From JASLPR01 sp964496475 (GTDB lineage: Bacteria > Chloroflexota > UBA11872 > VXNJ01), in the NCBI GenBank assembly GCA_964496475.1, contig CAZBZS010000008.1, forward strand, positions 1 to 64,000: a stretch of DNA of 64,000 nt. The letters run 5' to 3'. The notes under the pieces are model-generated. The model did not search any database. It saw only the letters and a list, made by a program, of their open reading frames with translations, and had not been told where the DNA came from. The translations under genes and the position numbers were made by a program. Positions 24,700 through 35,708 of the stretch are shown piece after piece. The first letter of the stretch is position 1. Each line of letters begins with the position of its first letter.

Positions 24700-24804
24700 T
24701 CGCAATCTGCTAGTCAGTGGTCGGCTTCTCAAAGAGATTGCCTTCTACCATGATGACGGTGGCCGGCGCTGGGATGTTCTCGTTGATCCGCCAGCCCAAC
24801 GTCT

Positions 24805-26492
<1,688 letters not shown>

Positions 26493-26496
<4 letters not shown>

Positions 26497-27077
26497 TGGG
26501 ATCGCAGCACCTTCATCTGCCATGCCAGGTTGTCCCGCACCACCGCCAGCGTCCCCGACTCCTCCGGGAACAGCGATGCTAGCTGGTCGGCCACGTTCAG
26601 CAGCACCTCCCCCACCAGCGGGTGATGATGCGCCAGCAGGTGCGGCACGTACCCGGTGGTGAACAATCCATCCGTCAGGTGAAACTCGCGCACCTCCTCA
26701 GGTCTCAGAGTGCGCACCCCCGCCCCCACCCTCGGCACCGTCGGCCCCACCCCGTGCGATGCTCCCCCCGGCCCGAGCCGCCCCAGAGCCAGTATTCCCG
26801 CGAGCACGGCTGTCTCCCCCAACCGATCCGGCGCCAGGACCGGCGAATCCGCCGCCGGCAGCAAACGCGGCCCGACCGATCCAAACTCCGGGTTGTGCAA
26901 AATCGTGTCGAAGATGACTCCGACAATCGCATCGGCCTCCTCCTCCAGTTCCACCCCGACAAGGGTCCCAAAACCGTAATGCTCGGCCGCTGGCGCTTCG
27001 TCCATTTCCCCCGCCCCCCACACCTGGCACACGAATTCCACATGCGAATTGGATTTCACTATCCGTCCGATTTCCAC
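26493..27077 (-). CDS. Unnamed protein between nurA and herA, possible stand-alone HAS-barrel
   Basis: 194 aa, not a family I can name. The N-terminus (MEIGRIVKSNSHVEFVCQVW, then FGTLVGVE and DAIVGVIFDTILHN) follows the beta-barrel pattern that opens HerA proteins: IGRVxxSxSxxFxF, a turn entering 'GxLVxVE', then 'IVGVI'. A Gly/Pro-rich middle (VGPTVPRVGAGVRTL) and a helical C-terminus (VLLNVADQLASLFPEESGTL) follow. It has no Walker motif, so it is not an ATPase. It starts 4 bp after nurA and overlaps herA by ATGA, so it is tightly coupled to both. A regulatory or adaptor subunit of the HerA-NurA machine is my best inference. Confidence 0.75.
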
Positions 27078-27081
27078 CGGG

Positions 27082-28245
27082 TCAGGCCCTTCTCATCCGC
27101 TTGCTTCGCGCCTTCGCTCGCCAGTCCAGCTTCAGATCGTGTTCGACTGCGAACTCCTGGACCAGCGCCATCATACGATCGTGATCTTTCCTGGTGAGCA
27201 CGGCGGCGGCATCCGCCGTCTCGATCGCATACGGAAACCCACCGCCCTGCGCCACGATCTCCGCCCGCACCCAGTCGACGACTTCACTCACCCGACCGTC
27301 TCTCGAGACCCATCCGGGAAATTCCAACCGCGCCGGCCGGCCTTCCCGAACCGACCGTAGATATATGAAATAGACCTCGTTTTCTAGGTCGTCATAGTTG
27401 TCCAGACCCTGCTTGCGGGCACAGACAAACGCCGGGGTGCGCTCTCCCCAGCCTGATCCTCCCGGTAACAGCGTGCCGTCGGTCACCCGCGTCTCACCCT
27501 GTCCTGTAGCCGTAGCGAACATCTGCGCCAGGTCTCGCGCCCGGCTCGAATCTATGTAGGCCACAATCGGCACCCGAGTTTCCTCCGATGTTTTCATCAA
27601 CTTCTTGATGGCCGCCGCGTACCGGAGCCGCTCGGCGCCGCGGGCGAAGGACACCACCAACGTCCCATCGAATAGCGCCAGTCGGTTCTTCTCGCTGGCC
27701 TGCGCCCGCATCCAGCCCACCAGCGTTTCCACTTCCGCTTCGTGGCGCTCGGCGTTCACCAGCGCGCGCATCCCCGTCTCGTCGTCTCGATCTCGCAGAT
27801 CGCCAGGCGCGACGAGTTTGAAATCCACGTTCTTTACGTAGGCACCGTCACCGTGCGGATTTTCGAAATAACCGACCTGTACCGCCGCCAGCGGAATGCT
27901 CCAGTCCGAAGAGGGGTAAATCTGGCTGCCGTCCACCGCGAAGGTATGCACCCCGGCCAGAATTTCCTCGGCCCATTCCGCCCAGCGCCGGGAACTGGCG
28001 TCGACCTGTCCCGGCAGAGGCCCTTCCATCCAGAGGCCGGCGCCGGGGCGCCACTCGCTCGTCGGGCGTGCGCCCGGCCACTCCACCCCACCCAGACGCG
28101 CCTCGAGGTCCGACTCCGAAAGCGAGGTCATCTCCGCCATCGCCCCGCGCAGCAACCGCAGTTGCTGCTGCAACTCGGTATCGATCTGCAGGAAGTCGTC
28201 AATTGCCGCCCGCAGGCAATCCCGCAGCTTCTCGGCTATCAACAA
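27082..28245 (-). CDS. nurA: NurA nuclease
   Basis: NurA is a 5'-3' exo/endonuclease that forms a toroidal dimer docked on HerA. The 387-aa protein has the RNase-H-like motif FAVDGSQIYPSSDWSIPLAA (first catalytic Asp near residue 104), a second acidic strand IVAYIDSSRARDLA, and the C-terminal FPYAIETADAAAVLT that occurs in NurA proteins. The start is TTG 28245, with GAGGGAG about 8-10 nt upstream. It lies 78 bp after rad50. The family assignment rests on motif pattern and on being surrounded by mre11, rad50 and herA. Confidence 0.88.
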   Translation of the reverse strand: MLIAEKLRDCLRAAIDDFLQIDTELQQQLRLLRGAMAEMTSLSESDLEARLGGVEWPGARPTSEWRPGAGLWMEGPLPGQVDASSRRWAEWAEEILAGVHTFAVDGSQIYPSSDWSIPLAAVQVGYFENPHGDGAYVKNVDFKLVAPGDLRDRDDETGMRALVNAERHEAEVETLVGWMRAQASEKNRLALFDGTLVVSFARGAERLRYAAAIKKLMKTSEETRVPIVAYIDSSRARDLAQMFATATGQGETRVTDGTLLPGGSGWGERTPAFVCARKQGLDNYDDLENEVYFIYLRSVREGRPARLEFPGWVSRDGRVSEVVDWVRAEIVAQGGGFPYAIETADAAAVLTRKDHDRMMALVQEFAVEHDLKLDWRAKARSKRMRRA

Positions 28246-28323
28246 TTTTCTGGCTCCCTCTGCCGTGAATCGGCCCCTCGCGGAATCCTACCCGCCGTCA
28301 CCGACGGATGCACCGGGACTGGA

Positions 28324-31110
28324 TCAATTGACGACCCGGGAGACGCCGTCCACCTTTTGCACATGCACCACCGAGTGCAGCAGCCGCTCGAAGGTGTCGT
28401 CGTGGCTGACCACGATGATCTGTGAGAAACCGCGAATCCGGCGGATTTGCTCCGCCAAATTTTCCCGGCGGTCCTGATCTAGGTTCTGGGTCGGCTCGTC
28501 CAGGAACGCCATGTCGATCTGCAGCAGCTCGCGCAGCATCGCCAGCCGGACCGCCAGCGCCGCCGCGATCTGTTCGCCGCCGGATAGCTGCAGGAAAACG
28601 CGCTCGTGGCCCTGCGCCTCCACGAGGATCCCGTAGTCGGCGTCAACGGTCAGCGCTTGCGCGTAATCGCCCATGATCTCGCTGAATATCTCGTTGGCCG
28701 TGGCCGCGATGGACGACAGCAGCGTCCGCGTCACTTCCGGCCCGGCGTCCCGCAGAGCGTTTCGCAGCAGGCTGAGGATGCGATGCACCCTCCCTTGCCG
28801 CTCCAGCCCTCGTTCGGCGAGGGCCAGCTCATCCTGGTGGCCCCGCAGCTCGGCCATTCGTTCTTCCAGCTCGGCAAGAGTCTGTGTCACCTGGTCCTGC
28901 TGGCTGCGTAGCCCGCCCCACTCAGCCAGCATCTCCCGTTCGCGTTCTCTCGCTGTGGCGAGGGCGGCCGAGTCGAACTCGGCTACGGCCCTCGCGCCTG
29001 CCTCTTGGGCCTGTTTGCTCTCCTGTGCAGCGGTCGCGACCGTCTCGACCGCCTCAATTAACTGCTTCTCAAGACCGGGCAAACCTTCGGCGAGTGCGGT
29101 CGCGGCGACGTACTCGTCCCGGCGCGGCCGAAGCGCGTCTAACTGCTCCATAAGGGCAGTCATGAGACCGGATGCCCCGGCCCGCGGCTCGACCGCGGTC
29201 ATCAGAGCTTCCACCTCCTTGCGCATCCCGGCTGCCGCCGCCTCATCCTCGGTCAGCGACTCCACCAGACCGGGCCTTGCTTCCAGGCTCGCCACCGCCA
29301 CATGCAGTCGCGCCAGCGGGTCCGGCTCTCCCAGGTCGTGTTTCGCCCGCGCCTGTGCCCGTTCCTCATCCCGCAATTTCGGCAAGGACCTCTCCGCCTC
29401 CTCTGCTTTTTCCGCCTGCTTTTCCACGGTCGCGATCTGCGCTCGCATCGCCTTTGCCTGCGTCTCCCCCGTCTCCAGACTTAGCAGCCGCTTCTGCGCC
29501 TCCCGCGCGAGCGCCAGCTCGCCGCCGGCTGTTTTCAGCTCTCGGGCCAGTTGTTCCTGCCGGGCAGGGTCTACCTCCTCCAGTCGCGCCCGCAGAAGTC
29601 CGACGACCCGTTCACCCCGGGCTATCGCCAACCTGGTCACCGCTGTCAATTCACCAATTGACTCCGCCTCTTCGTCACCCCGTGTCTCCAGTACGCCCAG
29701 CTTGTCGCTCTCGCCCGGCAGGGTCTCGTCGAGGCCATCGATCTCGCCCGAAATTTCCGCCGCCGCGGCTTCGTCGATCTCCAGACGTCCCAATCTGGCC
29801 TCGATGTTCGCGGCCATCGTTTGCAGCTCGTCCGCACGATCGGCCAGATCCCGGCCAGCCTGTGCCTCCGCGTTCGCCGCCACCTGCCGCGCCAGCCGGT
29901 CTCGCTCTCCGGTCAACGTCGTCCGCAGCCCGGGCAGCGCCGAGGCGCTCTCCTCCGCCAAGCGTAGGGTCTCCCTTAACGCCCGGATTTCCTCGTCGAG
30001 TTTATCCGCTGCCGCGATCTGGACTTTCAAGTCGGGCAGGCTCGCTTCCACGGAATTCAGGGATTCGAGCCGGTCGCGCGACTGCTCCATTCGGTCGTCG
30101 ATGATGCTCAATTCGGCGCGCCGCGAGGACAGCTGGATATTCTTGGTTTGCAACGCCTCATGGCGTGTACGAGCCGCGCCAAGCTCCGTCTCGGCGAGCG
30201 CGAACTCCTCAAACTCGCCCCGCGCCGCGTCCGCTTTCGTCTTCGCAGCCGACGCTTTGCGTTCTTCGACGCCCACAAATTCACGTCGCTCCTCGGCGAC
30301 CCTCAACCCCCTTTCCGCCGTTCTGGTCGCCTCTCGTGCCCGTTCGACCGCCCGTTCCCGCGCCTCCAGCGCGGACAGCTCTTTGGTCACCTTCGCGATT
30401 GCCGTCGACAATTGCTGATCCTTCGCCTTTAGTTCGGTTCTGGCCAGGTTGGCCTTTTTTATGTCCTCTTCCACTTCAGGCCTGCCCGCCACCCGCCCTT
30501 CGAGCCCGGCCCGCTTTTCCCGAAGACCGCCGATCCGGGCCTGCAGATGGTTGACCGGCTCCAGCAACCGGTCGAAGGCCGCCCGGTAGTCCTGGGTTCC
30601 CAGCAGCGGGTCGAATTTGTGTTTGCGATCGGCCGGCCGCTCCAGAAAGTCAGCTAACAGCCGTCCCTGCGGTACCCCGACGATGTTGGCAAAAACAAGC
30701 TCAGATTCTAGGTTCGTGTCCTCCAATCCTAGGTGTTGGCGCAGGAAGTTCTCGGTCTCTTCCTTCTTTTCGGCGATCGCTCCACCCCGTTCGGCGTCTC
30801 GGATTTCCAGTACCGACGTCACTACTGTGTTGTCCCGGCGGTTCCGCCGAAACTTTCGCACCACCGCGTAGTCGCGCTCGTCCAACCTGGACTGGAACAC
30901 CACCTCGAATCCCCCGCTGCCGGCCCCCTCCCGGAGCAGGCCGGTCAGCGTGCTGCCGAGGTAGCCAAATAGCGCCAGACCGATCACTTCCAGGATGGTC
31001 GATTTGCCGGCTCCGTTCGGTCCAGAGACCGCCACCAGACCCGGCCGCAGCTCGATCGTCTCGTCCACATAGCTCTTGATGTTTTCCAGGTGGACGCTAC
31101 GAATCAGCAC
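28324..31110 (-). CDS. rad50: Rad50/SbcC-like SMC ATPase without zinc hook
   Basis: Coiled-coil ATPase that partners Mre11 at DNA ends. Residues 1-170 hold the N-lobe: IRSVHLENIKSY and Walker A SGPNGAGKSTILEVIG. The C-lobe has the signature LSGGEQIAAALAV (from about 842), Walker B IDMAFLDEPTQNLD and the His switch VVSHDD. The roughly 650 residues between are heptad-rich coiled coil broken by Pro/Gly-containing turns. In the whole 928-aa protein I find no cysteine, so the CxxC zinc hook that normally joins Rad50 dimers is missing. The start ATG 31110 overlaps mre11 by 14 bp. Confidence 0.93.
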   Translation of the reverse strand: MLIRSVHLENIKSYVDETIELRPGLVAVSGPNGAGKSTILEVIGLALFGYLGSTLTGLLREGAGSGGFEVVFQSRLDERDYAVVRKFRRNRRDNTVVTSVLEIRDAERGGAIAEKKEETENFLRQHLGLEDTNLESELVFANIVGVPQGRLLADFLERPADRKHKFDPLLGTQDYRAAFDRLLEPVNHLQARIGGLREKRAGLEGRVAGRPEVEEDIKKANLARTELKAKDQQLSTAIAKVTKELSALEARERAVERAREATRTAERGLRVAEERREFVGVEERKASAAKTKADAARGEFEEFALAETELGAARTRHEALQTKNIQLSSRRAELSIIDDRMEQSRDRLESLNSVEASLPDLKVQIAAADKLDEEIRALRETLRLAEESASALPGLRTTLTGERDRLARQVAANAEAQAGRDLADRADELQTMAANIEARLGRLEIDEAAAAEISGEIDGLDETLPGESDKLGVLETRGDEEAESIGELTAVTRLAIARGERVVGLLRARLEEVDPARQEQLARELKTAGGELALAREAQKRLLSLETGETQAKAMRAQIATVEKQAEKAEEAERSLPKLRDEERAQARAKHDLGEPDPLARLHVAVASLEARPGLVESLTEDEAAAAGMRKEVEALMTAVEPRAGASGLMTALMEQLDALRPRRDEYVAATALAEGLPGLEKQLIEAVETVATAAQESKQAQEAGARAVAEFDSAALATAREREREMLAEWGGLRSQQDQVTQTLAELEERMAELRGHQDELALAERGLERQGRVHRILSLLRNALRDAGPEVTRTLLSSIAATANEIFSEIMGDYAQALTVDADYGILVEAQGHERVFLQLSGGEQIAAALAVRLAMLRELLQIDMAFLDEPTQNLDQDRRENLAEQIRRIRGFSQIIVVSHDDTFERLLHSVVHVQKVDGVSRVVN

Positions 31111-32389
31111 TTTGCGCCAGTCCCGCCTTCTCCAGGCGCCCGTCGAGCCAGTCGAGCAGGCTCTCGGGGTCCTCCCCCTGGAGCGCCCGCCCCTTCAGTG
31201 CCGACGCGATCTCGGCGAGCGGTTCGTCAAAGCCGGGAAAGGCTTCCACAGAGCCGAGAATCTCGTTCAAGACATCCTTCTCAATCTCCGCCCTCGTCTT
31301 GCGCAGCGCCGGCGACGCCGCGTCCACTAGTCGCCGCGGTTGCGCTTCAAGCACCACTCTCGCCACCAGCGGGTCGCGCTCATCGCGGATGATTCGCTCG
31401 ATCTCAGCGGCGTCAAACAGGCTCCGCTCGAATCGCAGCACCCCGGACACGCGCAGCTCCACAATCGGACGCTTGCTGTCCCGGGGAATCTCTTCCCGCA
31501 CAGTGTTCGCCACTAGGGCCTGCAGCTCGGCGGGCTCTTGGCATTTTCCCGCGTCGACCGTGAGCCGAAAGTACGCCCTTCTGCCGGTGACATCCCGATG
31601 CCGGGCATCGTGACCGCCCGGCATCGTCGGGTCGATGGTCACCTCGTAGAGCCCTTTTAGCCTGCCAACTTCGCCGGCGCTCCAGTTCTCAAAGGCTCCC
31701 GAGCTGAATATCCACGGGACGTCCTCCTCGCCATCCGGGATCGCGAATTGGTGATGAATGTGCCCCACTGCCACGTAGTCGATCAGCCCGCGCAGCCGGT
31801 AGATGTCGGCCGCCGAAGCTCCGCTGTGGTTGTAATCCACCTTGTCGTCCACCCCTGTGTGCAGCATGCAGATCGAATAGTCGATCCCGGCACCATCGAT
31901 TTCCCGGGCCGACTCGGTAAAGCCCTCCAGGATTTGCGGCAGCCGGGCGCCGTAGTAACCGACCCCGAAGATGCGAATACCATCAAAGTCGAAATAGCTG
32001 CCGTCCCGGCGAGACTCGTCCCATGGTCTTACCTCGACCTCGTTGCCGCTGCCGAACACGTCCAGCAACCGCAGCAGACCGAGCTGGCTCAGGTACCAGA
32101 TCCACGTGCGACCGCGCTGCCGCAGGAATTTCTCGTGATTTCCCTCGATGGCGAACACCGGGATACCGGCATGCCGCAAGCGCTTCAGCCCGGTCGACGC
32201 CAGGCTGAACGTTTCCGGGTCCACCGCCTTCTGCTCGAAGAGATCGCCGGCCAGGAGGATGAAGTCCGGCTTTCGTTCGAGGCAGTACTTGATTGCTTCG
32301 GCGTAGGCGCGGGCGAAATCCTCGGACCGCCCCTGTAGGCCGTATTGCGTCTTGCCCAGATGAACATCGGCGAACTGGATGAATCTCAC
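31097..32389 (-). CDS. mre11: Mre11/SbcD-type nuclease
   Basis: Manganese-dependent phosphoesterase that trims DNA ends with Rad50. Phosphoesterase motifs appear in order: FADVHLGKTQYG, LLAGDLFEQ, AIEGNHEKF, CMLHTGV, VAVGHIHHQF. The capping domain and Rad50-binding helices occupy the C-terminal third (SLFDAAEIERIIRDERDPLV, EIEKDVLNEIL). I start at GTG 32389, giving (M)RFIQFADVHLG like other family members; a GTG ten codons upstream is in frame but adds unconserved residues. It is the first gene of the resection operon and is divergent from the epimerase gene. Confidence 0.94.
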   Translation of the reverse strand: MRFIQFADVHLGKTQYGLQGRSEDFARAYAEAIKYCLERKPDFILLAGDLFEQKAVDPETFSLASTGLKRLRHAGIPVFAIEGNHEKFLRQRGRTWIWYLSQLGLLRLLDVFGSGNEVEVRPWDESRRDGSYFDFDGIRIFGVGYYGARLPQILEGFTESAREIDGAGIDYSICMLHTGVDDKVDYNHSGASAADIYRLRGLIDYVAVGHIHHQFAIPDGEEDVPWIFSSGAFENWSAGEVGRLKGLYEVTIDPTMPGGHDARHRDVTGRRAYFRLTVDAGKCQEPAELQALVANTVREEIPRDSKRPIVELRVSGVLRFERSLFDAAEIERIIRDERDPLVARVVLEAQPRRLVDAASPALRKTRAEIEKDVLNEILGSVEAFPGFDEPLAEIASALKGRALQGEDPESLLDWLDGRLEKAGLAQSADS

Positions 32390-32451
32390 GGCAGTGAGGT
32401 TACCCTCATCTGCGAACACGATGGCTTCACGGCCGCAATACTAAAGGGATC

Positions 32452-33339
32452 ATGATGAGCGAGACCACGCGCAGCATCGCCATTACCGGAGGCGCCGGAA
32501 GGGTCGGGCGGCTGGTCGCCGAAGATCTGGCCGGCGGCGGCGTCGAAGTGAAAATCCTGGACCTTCCCGGAGTCGACTACGAAGGTCTGGAAGGACGGCA
32601 GGGTTTCGAAGTCCTCCCCGGTGACATCGGTGATGGCAACTACTTGCGGGCCGCTTTCGCCGACTGTGATGTGGTCGTCCATCTCGCCGCCGTCCTGCCG
32701 CCCGTCGCCGACGAGAACCGCGAACTCGCCCAACGCGTCAACGTGGACGGCACCCGCAAGGTGCTCGCGGCCATGCAGGTGGTCTGCCCGGAAGCACGGC
32801 TCGTATTCGGTTCGTCAGTGGTCGTCTACGGCAATACCCAGGCCCTGAAGCCGCCAGTCAAGATCGACACGGAGCTCAACGGCGTCGGCGCCTACGCCGA
32901 GAGCAAGATCGCCTCCGAGAAGCTCATTCACGATTCGGGCCTGTCCAGCACGATTCTGCGAATCTCCGGCGTCTCGGTCGCCGATTTTCTGATGCCGCCG
33001 GACGTTTGGCCGTTCACCGCGGGGCAGCGGATGGAATTTGTCCTCCGGGAAGATGTGGCGGCCGCGGTTGCCGCCGCGGCTCAGCGGTCTGAGACCGGCG
33101 GCCAAACATTCAACGTGTCTGGAGGCGATACCTGGCGAATGACCGGCCAGGAGTACTCCGACGCTTACCTGGCAGCGTTCCAGATGGCCTCCGAGGATGC
33201 CAATTTCATCGAAGCGTCAACCGCATTCGACTTGTACGATATCGACGCCACCACCGCGGCGCTGGAATTCTCTCCGACTGCTTTCGCCGGATTCATCGCC
33301 GGTGTCGAAGAGGCCATAAGAAAAGCGCTCGAAGCGTAG
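32452..33339 (+). CDS. NAD(P)-dependent epimerase/dehydratase family protein (extended SDR)
   Basis: 295 aa. The Rossmann motif SIAITGGAGRVGRLVAEDL (TGxxGxxG) is near the N-terminus. Catalytic residues follow the SDR pattern: FGSSVVVYGNT (Ser/Thr region) and YAESKIASE (YxxxK). A VNVDGTRKVLAA segment is also typical of nucleotide-sugar epimerases. The substrate cannot be stated. The gene starts 62 bp from the divergent mre11, so the two share a promoter region. Confidence 0.87.
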   Translation: MMSETTRSIAITGGAGRVGRLVAEDLAGGGVEVKILDLPGVDYEGLEGRQGFEVLPGDIGDGNYLRAAFADCDVVVHLAAVLPPVADENRELAQRVNVDGTRKVLAAMQVVCPEARLVFGSSVVVYGNTQALKPPVKIDTELNGVGAYAESKIASEKLIHDSGLSSTILRISGVSVADFLMPPDVWPFTAGQRMEFVLREDVAAAVAAAAQRSETGGQTFNVSGGDTWRMTGQEYSDAYLAAFQMASEDANFIEASTAFDLYDIDATTAALEFSPTAFAGFIAGVEEAIRKALEA

Positions 33340-33421
33340 TCGAATTGACACCTTATTCGAGGCATCGTCAGCTAGAATTGAGGCCCGAACAATAATATTT
33401 TTGATTTGGCGAGGTGGTTTG

Positions 33422-33826
33422 ATGGCTCTGGTGAAGGACAATGCGGTCGCGGTGGATATAGGGGGCGATTACGCCGAATCCGGCCAGGTGTCGCGCCGGG
33501 ATTTGATCGGGGTAGCCGACGGCGCTCCCAACTTCACGATGCGTGAGTTCCAGCTGGCCGCCGGCACCGCCACTCCCCATCACTCCCATGATTGGGAGCA
33601 CGAAGTGCTGATTCTCGAGGGAGCGGGCGCCCTCTTGCACGGCGATATGGAGACCCCTTTCGACGCCGGAAACAGCATCTACGTCCCGTCAAACGAGCCT
33701 CATCAGTTCAGGAATACCGGCGACGGAAATCTCAGATTTATCTGTGTCGTGCCCAACGCCGGTCATCTGGCTAGCATCAGTCCGGCTGAACGAGAAGAGG
33801 CGCTTTCTCGGGCCGAGGCTTGCTAG
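33422..33826 (+). CDS. Cupin-domain protein
   Basis: 134 aa with one cupin domain. The metal motif TPHHSHDWEHEVLILEGAG (HxHxxxHE type) and the second motif NEPHQFRNTGDG are clear. I use ATG 33422 because GAGGTGG lies 5-8 nt upstream; an earlier in-frame start at 33401 precedes that site. The function is unknown. It follows the epimerase gene by 82 bp and may be co-transcribed. It is unrelated in detail to the cupin at 3.9-4.4 kb, though both keep the two His pairs. Confidence 0.85.
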   Translation: MALVKDNAVAVDIGGDYAESGQVSRRDLIGVADGAPNFTMREFQLAAGTATPHHSHDWEHEVLILEGAGALLHGDMETPFDAGNSIYVPSNEPHQFRNTGDGNLRFICVVPNAGHLASISPAEREEALSRAEAC

Positions 33827-33880
33827 GACGGTCGCTCCGTCCCGGGTGCGGTCCAGATGATGGTTTGGAGGTGGGGTTAG

Positions 33881-34036
33881 ATGACCAAGATTCTTTTCGG
33901 CTTCTTTGCCATGGTCGGCTTCGTCGTTATGGCGGTGCTGACGCTCGCGCTCGGACTCCTAGCCTACGATGAGATCAAGCGCAAGCTGCTGGGCGACGAC
34001 CCCGTCCCCCCACCCCCGGCCGGCGATGAGGGCTAA
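33881..34036 (+). CDS. Small single-pass membrane protein, 51 aa
   Basis: The frame opens with GGAGGTGGGG 5 nt before ATG 33881. It encodes a hydrophobic N-terminal helix (ILFGFFAMVGFVVMAVLTLA), then YDEIKRKLL and a short Pro/Asp-rich tail. It is too short for most gene finders. The strong ribosome-binding site and a complete membrane helix support it. It follows the cupin gene by 54 bp. No function is assigned. Confidence 0.6.
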   Translation: MTKILFGFFAMVGFVVMAVLTLALGLLAYDEIKRKLLGDDPVPPPPAGDEG

Positions 34037-34698
34037 GATCGTGACATGTCTCGGGTTGCGATTCATGACCAGGCGGGACTGGTAACGATCGATGGCGATT
34101 CGCTCCGTAGGTGGTGAGGACCAAGAGACGACCCTCGCGGCCGATCTGAGTCGAGGGCGCGCCAAGGTGGCGGTTGCCAGGTCCACCGAACAAGCGGACC
34201 GGGGCGAGCGTGGCGTCGGCAACGCTGCTTCCGTCAAATTATCCGCGTCCACCAGAAGCCGCGCCGGGCTCGGGTCGGCGGTTGTCCAGAGGGAAACATC
34301 CACCGATACGGTTCCGCCCCCTCGCCGATCCCGGAGCGTCCGTGAGGTCGGAAAGCCCCCATCGCCTCCGCCGGTTTCGCGACCGGATGTCTCCGATACC
34401 CGCCGTCGGGATTCGCGCCGCCAGGCGCAGGTCAAGGGCTCAACTCGCGGTACGGACCGCGCGGTTGGAAAGAGAAATCATGCATTTCGCGAACAGGTGG
34501 TGGAGGCTCGCGAGCAAAAACAGATTGAGCGGGCGAACAAGGTGCAGCGCAGCCGCGAATCGTAGCCGCCTTTCCGCACCCTGATTCGCTCGGACCGCGC
34601 TGGCGTACAATCACTAGGCGCTGAGGGCGGCGCCGGCGGCCGCGGAACTGCAATCAAGCACCGGACCTGGCGAGGGACCGGAAATAAGGGAGATATCC
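34037..34698. other. 662-bp region without a convincing gene
   Basis: Overlapping frames are open on both strands (for example 34092-34565 on plus, 157 codons, Arg/Ser/Pro-rich), which is expected at this GC content, and none has a folded-protein composition or a good ribosome-binding site. A 23-codon frame at 34047 (MSRVAIHDQAGLVTIDGDSL...) looks protein-like but stops after 23 residues and could be the start of a decayed gene. The last 80 bp before 34699 probably carry the promoter of the next gene. Confidence 0.4.
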
Positions 34699-35634
34699 AT
34701 GGAAGATTCGTGGCGCGGGATCATCGATCTGGGAATAATCCACCCGATGATCTACCCCGGCGTAGCCGGCGGCGATGGCCCGATCGTCGAAACCGTGACC
34801 CGATTCGCCGAGGATGACTTTTTTACCCTCCTCGAAGTCACCCGGATGAACGACGCCGCCGTCCGTGATGAGGTGCGTAAGATCAGCGAGATATCAGGAC
34901 TGCGGCTCGGCTTCTCCGCCCAGCCCGGCCTCCTCGGAGGAGGGCTCAACCTGGCCGATCTCGACGACGCCGGGCGCAAAGACGCCGTCGCCAACATCTG
35001 CGGCTCTCTGGACCAGGCGTACGAGCTCGGCTGCGTCACCTTCGCACTCTTCGATGGCAAGGACTCAAATGTGGGCGAAGCCAAAAAGGCCGACGCGGTG
35101 AACGCGCTCGAGACCTCACTTATGGAAATCTTCGACTACGCCGAAGCCAACGGGGACCGCGACGCCATCCCGATCTCGCTGGAGCAGTTTGACTCGGAAA
35201 TCGATAAGAAATCGCTCATCGGCCCGACTGAAGACGCGGTGCGGCTGGCGACCCGCATGCGGCAGCACTACCCGTCTTTCGGGATCATGGTCGACCACAG
35301 CCATCTGCCTCTGCTGCACGTGCAGCCTCGGGGCGTGCTCAACGCCGTGGGCGGATTGATGTTTCACGCCCACCTCGGCAGCGCCGTCATCAAGGAAGGC
35401 GCGCCGAACTATGGCGACAACCACCCAAACTATCATTTCGAGTACAGCGTCAATCACGTCCATGAGCTCAGCGATTTCCTGGGCACCCTCGACGAGAGCG
35501 GCTTCTTCGATCGCCCCACCCCGACGCCCCGGCCGATCGTCAGCTTCGAGATGAAGCCTTTTGAAGATCAGCCTGCCGAACTCGTCATCGCCGGCACCAA
35601 ACGTGTGTTTCGGGAAGCCTGGGCCCTCGCCTGA
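34699..35634 (+). CDS. TIM-barrel protein, xylose isomerase/sugar epimerase-like
   Basis: 311 aa. The pattern resembles sugar-phosphate isomerase/epimerase proteins (AP endonuclease family 2 fold): LGIIHPMIYPGVAGG at the start, ISLEQFDSEIDKKSL (Glu ligand), FGIMVDHSHLPLL (Asp and His ligands), LMFHAHLGSAV and a terminal Glu in IVSFEMKPFED. These metal-binding residues fit the barrel. The substrate is unknown. A GGGAGA ribosome-binding site precedes the ATG. It is followed by a hairpin and then the hydrolase gene. Confidence 0.8.
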   Translation: MEDSWRGIIDLGIIHPMIYPGVAGGDGPIVETVTRFAEDDFFTLLEVTRMNDAAVRDEVRKISEISGLRLGFSAQPGLLGGGLNLADLDDAGRKDAVANICGSLDQAYELGCVTFALFDGKDSNVGEAKKADAVNALETSLMEIFDYAEANGDRDAIPISLEQFDSEIDKKSLIGPTEDAVRLATRMRQHYPSFGIMVDHSHLPLLHVQPRGVLNAVGGLMFHAHLGSAVIKEGAPNYGDNHPNYHFEYSVNHVHELSDFLGTLDESGFFDRPTPTPRPIVSFEMKPFEDQPAELVIAGTKRVFREAWALA

Positions 35635-35655
35635 CCGGCAGCCTTTGACTGAATC

Positions 35656-35677
35656 GGGGCCGGCCGCAGCCGGCCCC
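35656..35677 (+). terminator. Likely terminator hairpin
   Basis: A 9-bp perfect stem GGGGCCGGC/GCCGGCCCC with a CGCA loop, 22 bp after the TIM-barrel gene. The following sequence (GTCGTGTTG) is only weakly T-rich, so termination may be inefficient. Confidence 0.55.
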
Positions 35678-35708
35678 GTCGTGTTGCCTGGCCTGGCGCC
35701 GTGATCGG

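Noticed and set aside
28673..30418. Long plus-strand open frame (581 codons)
   Set aside because: It is antisense to rad50, is Ser/Arg/Ala-rich, and exists because minus-strand codons avoid plus-strand stops in this high-GC gene.
33959..34435. 158-codon minus-strand frame
   Set aside because: Arg/Ser/Pro-rich with no motif; it overlaps the 51-aa membrane protein, which has a strong ribosome-binding site.
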